Source of the DNA: Peptococcaceae bacterium UBA5767
GTDB lineage: Bacteria; Bacillota; TC1; UBA5767
Length of the DNA stretch: 64,000 nt
Assembly (NCBI GenBank): GCA_002418765.1
Contig: DIET01000046.1
Location: 1-64,000, forward strand
Direction: 5' to 3'
Position numbers and translations under genes: made by a program. Below the pieces are notes generated by a model. The model was not told where the DNA came from, searched no databases, and saw only the letters and a list, made by a program, of their open reading frames with translations. Numbering within the stretch: the first letter of the stretch is position 1; the number at the start of each line of letters is the position of its first letter. Below are positions 26,851 to 34,803 of this stretch, one piece after another.

Positions 26851-27210
26851 TCAATGCAAAGTAACATCATCATTCTTATTCTTACTTGTTTCCAACGAAT
26901 CCAAAAGAATATTTTGCACTTCCGTCAATATCTTGGTAAAACGATACTCAGCCATCAAAAACTGATTGACCTTGTCATTATCGGCCAAACTCGTATAGAT
27001 TTCATCAATTTCCTCATGATCAGCCATGATGATATCTTTCCCTAGTAGTACATCCAATTGAATTTCCCATTGTCTTTGCCTGATGTCCTCTAAAATCTCG
27101 TAGTTTTCTTCATCTTTTTCCAGAGCTTTCCTGGCTGTTTTGTATTCCAAATACTCTTTCGAGCCTACAATCGCTTCTGCCAACTCTCTGGCTTTATCTT
27201 TGATCATCAT
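26851..27210 (-). CDS. YlbF/YmcA-family protein
   Basis: A 119-residue all-helical protein of the YlbF/YmcA (DUF964) family. The pattern is ARELAEAIVGSKEYLEYKTA, then KDEENYEILEDIRQRQWEIQ, and the second half ending VNQFLMAEYRFTKILTEVQN. In Bacillus, YlbF, YmcA and YaaT form a complex that modulates RNase Y processing and development. Here the gene overlaps the FdhD-like gene by 17 bases rather than lying with those partners, so the role may differ. Confidence 0.85.
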   Translation of the reverse strand: MMIKDKARELAEAIVGSKEYLEYKTARKALEKDEENYEILEDIRQRQWEIQLDVLLGKDIIMADHEEIDEIYTSLADNDKVNQFLMAEYRFTKILTEVQNILLDSLETSKNKNDDVTLH

Positions 27211-27922
27211 GCACTCCTAACAATATTCCATCACCTTGATAGATATTCATACGATTATATCGGGTAAATCCCACCAATGTCGTGCCCGTTATCTTTGCCA
27301 TCTCAATGGATGTGTCCATAACAGCAGACATGGAAACCACAATGGGTATCCCTGCCATACTTAATTTATGCATAATTCCCTTCGAAACCCGACAGCTTAG
27401 CAAAATACATAATTCTTTCCAGTCATAGGCATGATTAAGGGCTTTCCCGATGAGCTTGTCCACCATGCAATTCCTGCTGATATCTTCGGTAATATCAACC
27501 AAGTTACCTCGATAAACCCATGCACCATTGTGGGTTCCACCAGTTTCCATAAAAAGGCCTGAGGCCTCTCTCAAATCTCTCATACAACGCAGTATATCGC
27601 TCGCCTCAATTCTCAGTTCTTTTCCATCATCCCTAACCTGTTCCAAATTCCCATTGGCCAAAGAATCAGGCTGTTCTTTTGACGTAATCAAATGGATCTG
27701 ATTGCCATGCATATTTATCTTCATATCCTCAACAATAGCATATCCTTTACTGAAAGCCAAACCAATCGCTAGTTCCCTTAATTCCTTGTTCGTGCATGAG
27801 TAAGTGCCCAAGCAACATTCATCATAAAATATATCTACTTCGTGTTCGACAATCACTTTGTCTTGCATCATGAAATGATCTTGCCCCTGGACACGAATAA
27901 TTTTCCGGTTGGAATAATACAT
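27194..27922 (-). CDS. Divergent FdhD-like protein lacking the CxxC motif
   Basis: The 242 residues align with FdhD, the sulfurtransferase that inserts sulfur into the molybdenum cofactor of formate dehydrogenase. Recognisable parts are ETGGTHNGAWV, EDISRNCMVDKLIGKAL (EDVGRHNAVDK in typical members), LLSCRVSKGIMHKLSMAGIP, and the end TTLVGFTRYNRMNIY. The usual SCGxCG catalytic segment before the GTH motif is absent; the region has a single cysteine in ILRCMRDL. It may be a cofactor-binding relative without sulfurtransferase activity. No formate dehydrogenase gene is present, but molybdo- and tungsto-enzymes are nearby. The start has AGGAGG. Confidence 0.82.
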   Translation of the reverse strand: MYYSNRKIIRVQGQDHFMMQDKVIVEHEVDIFYDECCLGTYSCTNKELRELAIGLAFSKGYAIVEDMKINMHGNQIHLITSKEQPDSLANGNLEQVRDDGKELRIEASDILRCMRDLREASGLFMETGGTHNGAWVYRGNLVDITEDISRNCMVDKLIGKALNHAYDWKELCILLSCRVSKGIMHKLSMAGIPIVVSMSAVMDTSIEMAKITGTTLVGFTRYNRMNIYQGDGILLGVHDDQR

Positions 27923-27954
27923 AAAAACCTCCTGTTTAGATTATTCCTGACATC

Positions 27955-28572
27955 CTAATCAATTCGAACATCAAGAACAAATGGCTGAATCAATTCAAGA
28001 AAATGATCTAATTCATTTCTTGAGATTCTTATATTCATGGTTACTTCTAATAAAAATGATTCAGATAGAATAATCGCTTGATGTTTTTTTACCAAATGGT
28101 GTATACGATCTACATTTTTATACAAAAGTACAATCTCAATATCCCGAGAAACAGTCACCATCATGATTCCAGAAGATTCGATAGCCATTTTTGCGACCTC
28201 GCCATAAGTATCAATCAACCCACGAACACCCAGCTTTTTACCGCCATAATAACGTATCACTACCACTGCCAGATTGGTTACTTCCAATGATACCATTGCT
28301 CCTAGAATGGGTCGACCCGCAGAACCATGCGGTTCTCCATCATCATCATAAAATTGATGTTCACCATTGATACCGGTAATATAAGCACTGCAATGGTGTG
28401 TGGCGTTCTTGTATTCTGACTTGATAAGCCTAATCCATCGACTAGCATCATCAGGATTATCGACTCGTTTTGTTAGAGCCAGAAATTCTGACCTATCTCG
28501 CATCAACACACTTTGGCCATCTGATTTAATTGTTTGGTAAGAATCCATTGGTTCGATGGTAGGCTTCCTCAT
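27955..28572 (-). CDS. YigZ/IMPACT-family protein
   Basis: A 205-residue member of UPF0029 (IMPACT N-terminal domain plus a C-terminal DUF1949-type ferredoxin-like domain). The conserved core is ATHHCSAYITGINGEHQFYD followed by DDGEPHGSAGRPIL and VVVIRYYGGKKLGVRGLIDTYG. The biochemical role in bacteria is not settled. The N-terminal end is uncertain: ATG 28572 has no clear ribosome site, and an ATG eight codons later is also weak. The 5' end faces the promoter of the plus-strand gene at 28633. Confidence 0.88.
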   Translation of the reverse strand: MRKPTIEPMDSYQTIKSDGQSVLMRDRSEFLALTKRVDNPDDASRWIRLIKSEYKNATHHCSAYITGINGEHQFYDDDGEPHGSAGRPILGAMVSLEVTNLAVVVIRYYGGKKLGVRGLIDTYGEVAKMAIESSGIMMVTVSRDIEIVLLYKNVDRIHHLVKKHQAIILSESFLLEVTMNIRISRNELDHFLELIQPFVLDVRID

Positions 28573-28577
28573 TTCGT

Positions 28578-28606
28578 TTGCATTTGGCCATATTTATCGC
28601 TATAAT
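28578..28606 (+). promoter_or_regulatory. Promoter of the unknown plus-strand gene
   Basis: TTGCAT (28578-28583), a 17-base spacer and TATAAT (28601-28606) precede the gene at 28633. A second TATAAT at 28611-28616 is offset by ten bases. The region between the divergent genes is only 60 bases, so it must also contain any start signal of the yigZ-like gene. Confidence 0.8.
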
Positions 28607-28632
28607 GAATTATAATCTGAAAGGAGTACAAT

Positions 28633-28998
28633 ATGAAAACCAAATATCTTGTTAACTTTGTTTGCTCTAATAACCTAAACTCAACCGACAACATTGACTT
28701 CGAATTTGTTGTTGACAGATCATTTTTACCATCTGGATCAATGTATATCGGTGGTGTATTCATGGTAGTGGAAAACAGTATCTATGATGTTGCAAAAGAT
28801 GAAGCGGAAGTTTACGCTACCTGCTATTATCCCAAAAATAGAACGATTGATTCATTTGGTGAAGTTGATACAGAAGCAGCTCAAAAAGTTACCTACGATG
28901 TCATTGCACTATTATCTGAGAAATATGGATTAAAAGGAACTTATACAACCAGAAAAACATCCTGCCGCCCGGTACAAACCAATCCAGATAGTCTATAA
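28633..28998 (+). CDS. Small protein of unknown function
   Basis: I do not recognise this 121-residue protein. Evidence that it is real: a near-consensus promoter, AAAGGAG seven bases before ATG, and a strong terminator right after the stop. It also runs against the surrounding minus-strand genes. It has no signal peptide or membrane helix. The first half is rich in beta-type residues and asparagine (NFVCSNNLNSTDNIDFEFVV). The second half contains a likely helix (DTEAAQKVTYDVIALLSEKY) and a basic tail TTRKTSCRPVQTNP. It is probably a single-gene cytosolic protein. Confidence 0.75.
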   Translation: MKTKYLVNFVCSNNLNSTDNIDFEFVVDRSFLPSGSMYIGGVFMVVENSIYDVAKDEAEVYATCYYPKNRTIDSFGEVDTEAAQKVTYDVIALLSEKYGLKGTYTTRKTSCRPVQTNPDSL

Positions 28999-29013
28999 AT
29001 TAACCTAAAAAGA

Positions 29014-29037
29014 AAGCTGGTTCTTCTGAACCAGCTT
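29014..29037. terminator. Bidirectional terminator
   Basis: AAGCTGGTTC-TTCT-GAACCAGCTT is a perfect 10-pair hairpin. T-rich sequence follows it on the plus strand (ATTTTTTT) and also on the minus strand (TTCTTTTT). It serves the unknown plus-strand gene and the convergent malic enzyme gene, whose stop codon lies inside the stem. Confidence 0.9.
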
Positions 29038-30214
29038 ATTTTTTTCTGGCCACACCACTTGCAATAGCAGCCAAAGCCACCTTTTCACCAACTATGCGCC
29101 CCACATCTTTGTTCAATGCAGCCGGAATGACATAGGTAGGAGATAGCTCTTCTGGCATCACCAAATCCGCAATGGCCTTTGCCGCCGCGATCTTCATCTC
29201 CTCATTGATATCAGTAGCATGAACATCCAGCGCTCCTCTAAAAATACCTGGGAATGCCAACACATTGTTCACCTGGTTTGGATAATCACTTCTTCCTGTA
29301 CATACAATGAAGGCACCAGCCTTACTCGCCAGTGGCGGAAGAATTTCAGGATCAGGATTGGCCATGGCCATGACAATAGACTTTTCGTTCATTGATGAAA
29401 CCATCTCCTGCGTCAAAACATCTTTACTTGAAACCCCAATAAACACATCAGCTTTCTTCATGGCTTCTGCCAATCCACCTACCAATCGTCTTGGATTGGT
29501 ACGTAATGCCATCTCGTATTTGGCTTGATTCATCCCCTCTTTACGGCCATTATATATTATTCCATTGCGGTCACAAATTACAAGATGCTCTGCTCCTTCT
29601 TTCAAAAGCAAATTAGAAATAGCAATACCAGCAGCTCCAGCTCCATTGATTACAATATGGATCTCACTCATATCCTTTTTTACAAGGCGCAATGAATTGA
29701 TAAGAGCTGCGAGTGTTACGACGGCTGTCCCATGCTGGTCGTCATGAAAAACAGGAATAGATAATTCTGCCTTTAGTCTTTTTTCAATTTCAAAGCAAGC
29801 AGGGGAAGCGATGTCTTCAATGTTGATGCCGCCAAATGAGGGTTCTAGCGCCTTGATAATATTCACAATCTCATCAGGATCTGTTGTATTCAAACAAATA
29901 GGAAAAGCATCTACTCCGCCAAAGGCCTTGAACAAAATCGCTTTTCCTTCCATCACTGGCAAACTCGCTTGGCCTCCGATATTTCCTAAGCCCAAAACGG
30001 CGGTACCATCACTAACAATGGCTACCATGTTTCCTTTGCTGGTATAGTCATAGGCTAGGATTGGATTTTGCGCAATTCTAAGACAAGGTTCTGCTACACC
30101 TGGTGTATAAGCAATACTCAAATCATGCGTACTGGCAAGTGGAACTTTGCTCTCAATAGAGATCTTCCCCTTGTATTTCTCATGCATCTCTATTGATTCA
30201 TCATATATGGTCAT
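29036..30214 (-). CDS. NAD(P)-dependent malic enzyme
   Basis: Oxidatively decarboxylates malate to pyruvate. The 392 residues fit the short bacterial form without a phosphotransacetylase domain. Visible are the tyrosine motif SIAYTPGVAEPC, the lysine/metal region GNMVAIVSDGTAVLGLGNIG, LPVMEGKAILFKAFGGVDAF, and EDIASPACFEIE. The nucleotide-binding domain contains INGAGAAGIAISNLLL. Cofactor preference cannot be read with certainty. The gene follows the CBS protein by 7 bases and the pair probably forms one transcript. Confidence 0.95.
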   Translation of the reverse strand: MTIYDESIEMHEKYKGKISIESKVPLASTHDLSIAYTPGVAEPCLRIAQNPILAYDYTSKGNMVAIVSDGTAVLGLGNIGGQASLPVMEGKAILFKAFGGVDAFPICLNTTDPDEIVNIIKALEPSFGGINIEDIASPACFEIEKRLKAELSIPVFHDDQHGTAVVTLAALINSLRLVKKDMSEIHIVINGAGAAGIAISNLLLKEGAEHLVICDRNGIIYNGRKEGMNQAKYEMALRTNPRRLVGGLAEAMKKADVFIGVSSKDVLTQEMVSSMNEKSIVMAMANPDPEILPPLASKAGAFIVCTGRSDYPNQVNNVLAFPGIFRGALDVHATDINEEMKIAAAKAIADLVMPEELSPTYVIPAALNKDVGRIVGEKVALAAIASGVARKK

Positions 30215-30221
30215 TTTTCAC

Positions 30222-30623
30222 CTACTTTATCTGATCATAATAATAAGATATGATCTCACTTCTACGAACAATACCGATAAAAACACCCTGATCGTCAATG
30301 ACCGGAACAAAGTTCTGTCTTTTGGCCAGTTCCAACAAATCCATCATATCCGCATTGATCGATACTGGCTTAATCTCCCGTTGTCTTTCAATATCCTCAA
30401 TAAAATACTTGCTGGTATTGTCAAAATCGAGGCCTTTGGTGTGCTTGATTTTCCACAAAACATCACCTTCCGTCAAGGTGTTGATGTATTTTCCATCCTT
30501 GTCAATGACAGGGACTGCTGTGTATCCGTGATACTCCATCTTCTCCAATGCTTGTCGAATAGTTGCATGTTCGTCAAGAACAATAACCTCACTTTTCGGC
30601 AAAAGGAAAAATGCTATGTTCAT
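30222..30623 (-). CDS. CBS-domain pair protein
   Basis: A 133-residue protein made only of two CBS motifs, which bind adenine nucleotides. The first half contains ATIRQALEKMEYHGYTAVPV followed by DKDGKYINTLTEGDVLW. The second contains ADMMDLLELAKRQNFVPVID followed by DQGVFIGIVRRSEII. It may sense energy status and act on a partner; the nearest candidate is the co-transcribed malic enzyme, but that is inference. The ribosome site AAGGAGG is strong. Confidence 0.9.
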   Translation of the reverse strand: MNIAFFLLPKSEVIVLDEHATIRQALEKMEYHGYTAVPVIDKDGKYINTLTEGDVLWKIKHTKGLDFDNTSKYFIEDIERQREIKPVSINADMMDLLELAKRQNFVPVIDDQGVFIGIVRRSEIISYYYDQIK

Positions 30624-30705
30624 CGGTATACCTCCTTCAATACTACTGTATTATCATGAAGAAACACAGTAAAACAAGCAATATCCCAGAATTGCACTCG
30701 CGTAC

Positions 30706-30733
30706 GACGAGGCTATCATCAGATAGCCTCGTC
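30706..30733 (-). terminator. Perfect hairpin just after the aldehyde oxidoreductase gene
   Basis: GACGAGGCTATC-ATCA-GATAGCCTCGTC is a perfect 12-pair inverted repeat starting 3 bases after the stop. On the minus strand no T run follows, so it may act as a factor-dependent terminator or as a 3' mRNA stabiliser. A short T run (ATTTTA) exists only on the plus side. Confidence 0.6.
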
Positions 30734-30736
30734 ATT

Positions 30737-32638
30737 TTACGCATTGGGAATATCATGAATGTATTCACCAAGGCCAAGTTCTGTCAACCGTTCAGGCGTT
30801 GGGATTCCATCCGGTGTCCAATTGCCCAACTTGTAATACTCCTGCAACATAGGTTCTAAATTCACCCTTAATCCTGAATGCACCAACGGTGCCTCTTTCT
30901 CATTGGGTGATCCAATATCTTCAGGATTGACAAATACTTGAAGGCTTTCGTCCAAAAAACGTGTGGGCAAATTATCATCCTTTTTAGAGTAACCATGACG
31001 AACATTATACATTCGTTCTAAATTAATAATCCGCTGCCCGGCTCTAAATATATCCTCATTGCTGATATCATATCCTAGAGCTCGCATACCCTCTGCCAAA
31101 TCATCAGACATAATAGCATAAGTTTCTGTAAAGGCAAATTTGCATATTCCCAGCGCATCAGCCAAAGCATTGTTTACTTCAGTCCATCGCACCATCACAG
31201 CCTTATAGTCCTCTTTGGTAGTATCCATCAACTCTGGCCCGCAAGCAGCCAATTCAGGAACTTTATTGATTACTTCCATATTTCCTGTTAAATCAAGCGT
31301 AGCCAAAGCATATAAATGATCTGCACCTCTATTGCTGGTTGCATGACCTAAGGCCATCCCTTTTAAAACCCGTCCATCTTGCCTGGGGATTTCAACATTT
31401 TTACATTGCAAAGCAAAACGCTCGGCACCTTTTCCAACAATTTCACCTGCATGTTTTACACCATCTGCCAATAATTGCCCTGTGGTTCCTCTTCGAAATG
31501 AAATATCTTGAATCAAACCAATAATAGTTTCAGGATTACCCCACTCTAAATTATACTGTTCATCTACAATCAAACCTTTTTCCTTGGCTTCCATAGCAAA
31601 GGCAATCATCACACCAACAGAAATGGTGTCAATGCCCATTTCATTGCATAGCTTATTGCAATAAATAAGCAATTCTGGATTCTTGTTCCATACATTTGGT
31701 CCCAGTGCATTCGCTGTCTCATACTCAGGACCTTCTTGCAATGGTGTCATAAATGGGCCGTCTTTCACCTCTGTAAATCTGGCACATTTGATTGAGCATG
31801 CATAGCAACCACCCGTTTTTTTTGTGTACTTCTTGATAGCCTGTGCGTTGAGTTCATCTCCATAAGGGAATTGACCATAAGCATGATTCCGAGTAGGATT
31901 ATCCCCACTTTTATTCTTGTAGTTCAACAAGATTACCGTTCCCCACTCAGTATAATCTTTGGCCCCAGGATGATTCTTAACCAAAGGAGTCACGCGTCGA
32001 ACCACGTTCATGAATTCAGGTTTCGTAGAAGACTTCTTGGTGGCCTTGACAACCACAGCTTTTAACTTTTTATCTCCCATGACAGCACCCATACCGGTCC
32101 TTGCAGCAGCTCGTCCATAATCATTGATAACCGACGCGCAGACAACAAGGTTCTCCCCGGCGGGACCGATAGAAGCCACTCTGCTCCCAGGATAGATCGT
32201 TCTCAAATCTTTTTCCACCGCACCGGTTTCCTGCCCCCAATACTGATTGGCTTCCTTGATTTTAATCTCATCATCTTCGATATGTACATACACAGGTTCC
32301 TTGGACTTACCAACAAAAATCACCATATCATAGCCAGCTTTTTTCAATTCTGGTCCAAAAAAGCCTGAGCTATTGGCATAACCGTATGCCCCTGTAGCTG
32401 GTGATTTTGACGTCACAGTATACCTTGCGCCAGACGGCCAAGGTGTCCCCGTAAAAGGTCCAACAGAAAATATCAATAAATTTTCCGCATCATATGGTGC
32501 TACTTCTGGTCCTACATGATCATAAAGAATCTTGGCAGCAATGCCTCGGCTCCCGATATAATTTAAAATCAATTGTTCGTCAGTCACCTCAACACGCACT
32601 TCTTGTTTGGATAAATCAATCCAAGCTGTTTTCCCCAT
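30737..32638 (-). CDS. aor: Aldehyde:ferredoxin oxidoreductase (tungsten family)
   Basis: Oxidises aldehydes to acids with ferredoxin as acceptor, or the reverse, using a tungsten bis-pyranopterin cofactor and one [4Fe-4S] cluster. The 633 residues show the N-terminal domain from GSRGIAAKILYDHVGPE through SGFFGPELKKAGYD. Cluster cysteines are C278, C281 and C285 in GGCYACSIKCARF, and the fourth is in DALGICKF. The pterin-contact motif QEGPEYETANALGPN is near 301-315. The exact substrate class is not evident. It is preceded by a MoaD-like gene 12 bases away. Confidence 0.94.
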   Translation of the reverse strand: MGKTAWIDLSKQEVRVEVTDEQLILNYIGSRGIAAKILYDHVGPEVAPYDAENLLIFSVGPFTGTPWPSGARYTVTSKSPATGAYGYANSSGFFGPELKKAGYDMVIFVGKSKEPVYVHIEDDEIKIKEANQYWGQETGAVEKDLRTIYPGSRVASIGPAGENLVVCASVINDYGRAAARTGMGAVMGDKKLKAVVVKATKKSSTKPEFMNVVRRVTPLVKNHPGAKDYTEWGTVILLNYKNKSGDNPTRNHAYGQFPYGDELNAQAIKKYTKKTGGCYACSIKCARFTEVKDGPFMTPLQEGPEYETANALGPNVWNKNPELLIYCNKLCNEMGIDTISVGVMIAFAMEAKEKGLIVDEQYNLEWGNPETIIGLIQDISFRRGTTGQLLADGVKHAGEIVGKGAERFALQCKNVEIPRQDGRVLKGMALGHATSNRGADHLYALATLDLTGNMEVINKVPELAACGPELMDTTKEDYKAVMVRWTEVNNALADALGICKFAFTETYAIMSDDLAEGMRALGYDISNEDIFRAGQRIINLERMYNVRHGYSKKDDNLPTRFLDESLQVFVNPEDIGSPNEKEAPLVHSGLRVNLEPMLQEYYKLGNWTPDGIPTPERLTELGLGEYIHDIPNA

Positions 32639-32650
32639 TATGCCTCCTAT

Positions 32651-32917
32651 CTAACCTCCACCCATTTGTGTAAAGAGATCCACTTGGTCTCCGTTTCGCA
32701 ATAAAACAAATGGCCAGTTCTCCACCTGTACATACTTTCCATGTACTGTCATCCCAGCAATCTTACTCATATCTTCTTTTTGCAGTTGACTATAGCGACG
32801 GACAAGGATTTGCCACAAATCTTGTGCCGTACTTTTTTCAGGTAATTCAATATCCAAATACATTGTACCCAGCATCATCTGAAAAAAACCAAGTAAACGT
32901 AATTTAATCAACATCAT
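32651..32917 (-). CDS. MoaD/ThiS-like small protein
   Basis: A ubiquitin-fold protein of about 88 residues ending in GGG, the terminus that in MoaD and ThiS is adenylated and carries sulfur. The core starts MLIKLRLLGFF with IELPEKSTAQDLWQILV, and the end reads LLRNGDQVDLFTQMGGG. I start at ATG 32917 after GGGAG; a longer reading from 32959 adds a non-conserved hydrophobic leader. MoaD-like genes often sit directly before aldehyde:ferredoxin oxidoreductase genes and may serve its pterin cofactor. No moaE or moeB partner is in the window. Confidence 0.82.
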   Translation of the reverse strand: MMLIKLRLLGFFQMMLGTMYLDIELPEKSTAQDLWQILVRRYSQLQKEDMSKIAGMTVHGKYVQVENWPFVLLRNGDQVDLFTQMGGG

Positions 32918-32968
32918 AACTCCCACGCCTAGTATAGCAACAATGGCATTCGAACTCAAGAATGATTA

Positions 32969-33679
32969 TTACTCTTCTAGATTATAAATCACTCGACCAC
33001 AACTCTGGCATCGAATTCCCACACTCTCTGCTTTGACTGCAAAAATTGTATCAGACTCCAACAGCATACTGCAACAGGAGCAAAATCGCCCCTTTTTAAG
33101 AATGCTCAACATTTCAATTCCATATTTACCAGACTCTCTTTCATAAAAGACCCGGTCTTCAACGTTCAGCATCATAATGAATTCCTGGATTTGTTCATCC
33201 ATTTGTTTTAATTTTTCAAGCAACCGGTTTCTTTCTTGTAGATACTCTTCTACTTTGGCTTCATAATCCTTCATTCGATCCACCAAACTATTCTTTTTCT
33301 CCTTTAAATCCGCTCTTTTGGCAACAATCATAGCATTTTCTTTTTCAATTCTATTGTGTCTATTCGCCAATGTTGACTCCAGATTTTCTAGGCGATTCTG
33401 CATAGAAGTCAACTCTTTGGCAGTGAATTTATTGGAATACAAATCTTCATTGATTCTGGCAATCTCTTCCAAAATCGTCTCTTTCTCATCTTGCAATTTA
33501 TGAATATCTTTGATATGCATTCTTAATTTTTCTTCAAGCAGAATAAGATCTCTTTTTTCGGCCAACAATTCCTGTTTGCGCCTACGAAGTTTAACCTCTC
33601 TCTCTTTGGGATAACTTTTTTCCATAGCTTCTCTTCGTAATTTTAAACTCTGCAGCTCATACAGTTGATCATAATTCAT
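32969..33679 (-). CDS. Coiled-coil protein with C-terminal C4 zinc ribbon (COG1579 type)
   Basis: A protein of about 236 residues. Roughly residues 5-170 are continuous coiled coil; the end is a four-cysteine zinc ribbon, GRFCSCCSMLL and GIRCQSCGRVIYNLE. This matches the COG1579 family usually found beside the Nif3-like gene in Firmicutes, as here. Function is unknown; nucleic-acid binding has been suggested for the family. The start at ATG 33679 (MNYDQLYELQ) follows GGGGTGAG; an upstream ATG at 33715 overlaps the end of the neighbouring gene region. Confidence 0.85.
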   Translation of the reverse strand: MNYDQLYELQSLKLRREAMEKSYPKEREVKLRRRKQELLAEKRDLILLEEKLRMHIKDIHKLQDEKETILEEIARINEDLYSNKFTAKELTSMQNRLENLESTLANRHNRIEKENAMIVAKRADLKEKKNSLVDRMKDYEAKVEEYLQERNRLLEKLKQMDEQIQEFIMMLNVEDRVFYERESGKYGIEMLSILKKGRFCSCCSMLLESDTIFAVKAESVGIRCQSCGRVIYNLEE

Positions 33680-33717
33680 ATTCTCACCCCACTTGAAAAC
33701 AAAAGAGCAGGCCATCC

Positions 33718-34803
33718 CTACTCAATAATCCTGAATACGTCCTTACTTTTTTTGGAAAAATCACATGTCATATTCAATGTCTGACCTATTGTCTGACAGA
33801 GCATCTGCATCCCTGGTTTTTCAGTAGCAAAATGAGTGGCATCAATCAGGCTGATACCCTTTTCTTCGGCATTCAAAGCTGTATGATAATCAATATCTCC
33901 TGTAATCAAAACATGGGCCCCACTTGAAGCAGATTGATCCACTAGGCTTTTGCCTGAACCGCCACAAACGGCAACCACAGAAATCATCTTGTCCGGATCC
34001 CCGGTCACGTGCACAAAAGGCAATTGCAATAGATTTTTGATGTTGTGGGCAAGTTGGCCAAGCGGCAGATTTTCAGGTAAAAAACCAATTGTTCCCAAAC
34101 CCAGATGACGAGCAACATCTTTGCTCTCATAAACATCGTAAACAATTTCTTGATGAGGATGAATACGCTTTAGCTCTTCTACGATGAATTGCCAACCAGA
34201 TTGCGGCAGATATAATTCTACACGACTCACATCCTCTTGAAAAACAAACGCTGGCCGTGTAATTTCCTTTATAGAGAAACCAAAATCCTCTGCTTGCGAA
34301 GATTGAACGTACTCCGTTCTAGATCGATATGTACGTGCCCCTATTTTTACCAAATGTTCAACTACTTTTTGTTTTTGTTGCGCAGGAACATAAAAAACCA
34401 ATTTGTAATCGCTCAAATCAACAGGCATCAATTTCTTCTGATTTCGCAACTGCAATAAAGTAGCCATTGCCTCACTAATACCAACCTCTGCTTGATCATA
34501 ATTAGTATGACAGCTATATAAACATATTTCATGCTGAATCATACGATAAATCATTTTCCCTTGCCACGTGCTGGCATCAATCGCATGAATGGGGTCAAAG
34601 AAAAAGGGATGATGCGTTACAATCATGGTATATTGCTGTAAAATGGCTTCTTCAACAATCTCAGGATTCAGATCCACAGCAAAAAGAACTTTATGAATCT
34701 CTTGCATCTGATTGCCAATCATCAACCCAGTATGATCCCACGACTCCTTCAGAAATGGTGGGGCTATGTTTTCAATGGCTGTGATGATTTCTTTGCATTT
34801 CAT
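33718..34803 (-). CDS. Nif3-like dinuclear metal protein (YqfO type)
   Basis: The 361 residues form two Nif3/DUF34 halves with an inserted PII-like domain (about 125-235). Metal-binding motifs are WDHTGLMIGNQ, VTHHPFFFDPI, and near the end the GDIDYHTALNAEEKGISLID and ATHFATEKPGM segments. Often labelled GTP cyclohydrolase I type 2, but that activity is not established for most members. It overlaps trmK by 32 bases, the standard pair in Firmicutes. Confidence 0.9.
   Translation of the reverse strand: MKCKEIITAIENIAPPFLKESWDHTGLMIGNQMQEIHKVLFAVDLNPEIVEEAILQQYTMIVTHHPFFFDPIHAIDASTWQGKMIYRMIQHEICLYSCHTNYDQAEVGISEAMATLLQLRNQKKLMPVDLSDYKLVFYVPAQQKQKVVEHLVKIGARTYRSRTEYVQSSQAEDFGFSIKEITRPAFVFQEDVSRVELYLPQSGWQFIVEELKRIHPHQEIVYDVYESKDVARHLGLGTIGFLPENLPLGQLAHNIKNLLQLPFVHVTGDPDKMISVVAVCGGSGKSLVDQSASSGAHVLITGDIDYHTALNAEEKGISLIDATHFATEKPGMQMLCQTIGQTLNMTCDFSKKSKDVFRIIE

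Noticed and set aside
28569..28763. A 64-codon minus-strand open frame upstream of the yigZ-like gene
   Set aside because: It covers the promoter and first part of the plus-strand gene at 28633 and lacks a ribosome site.
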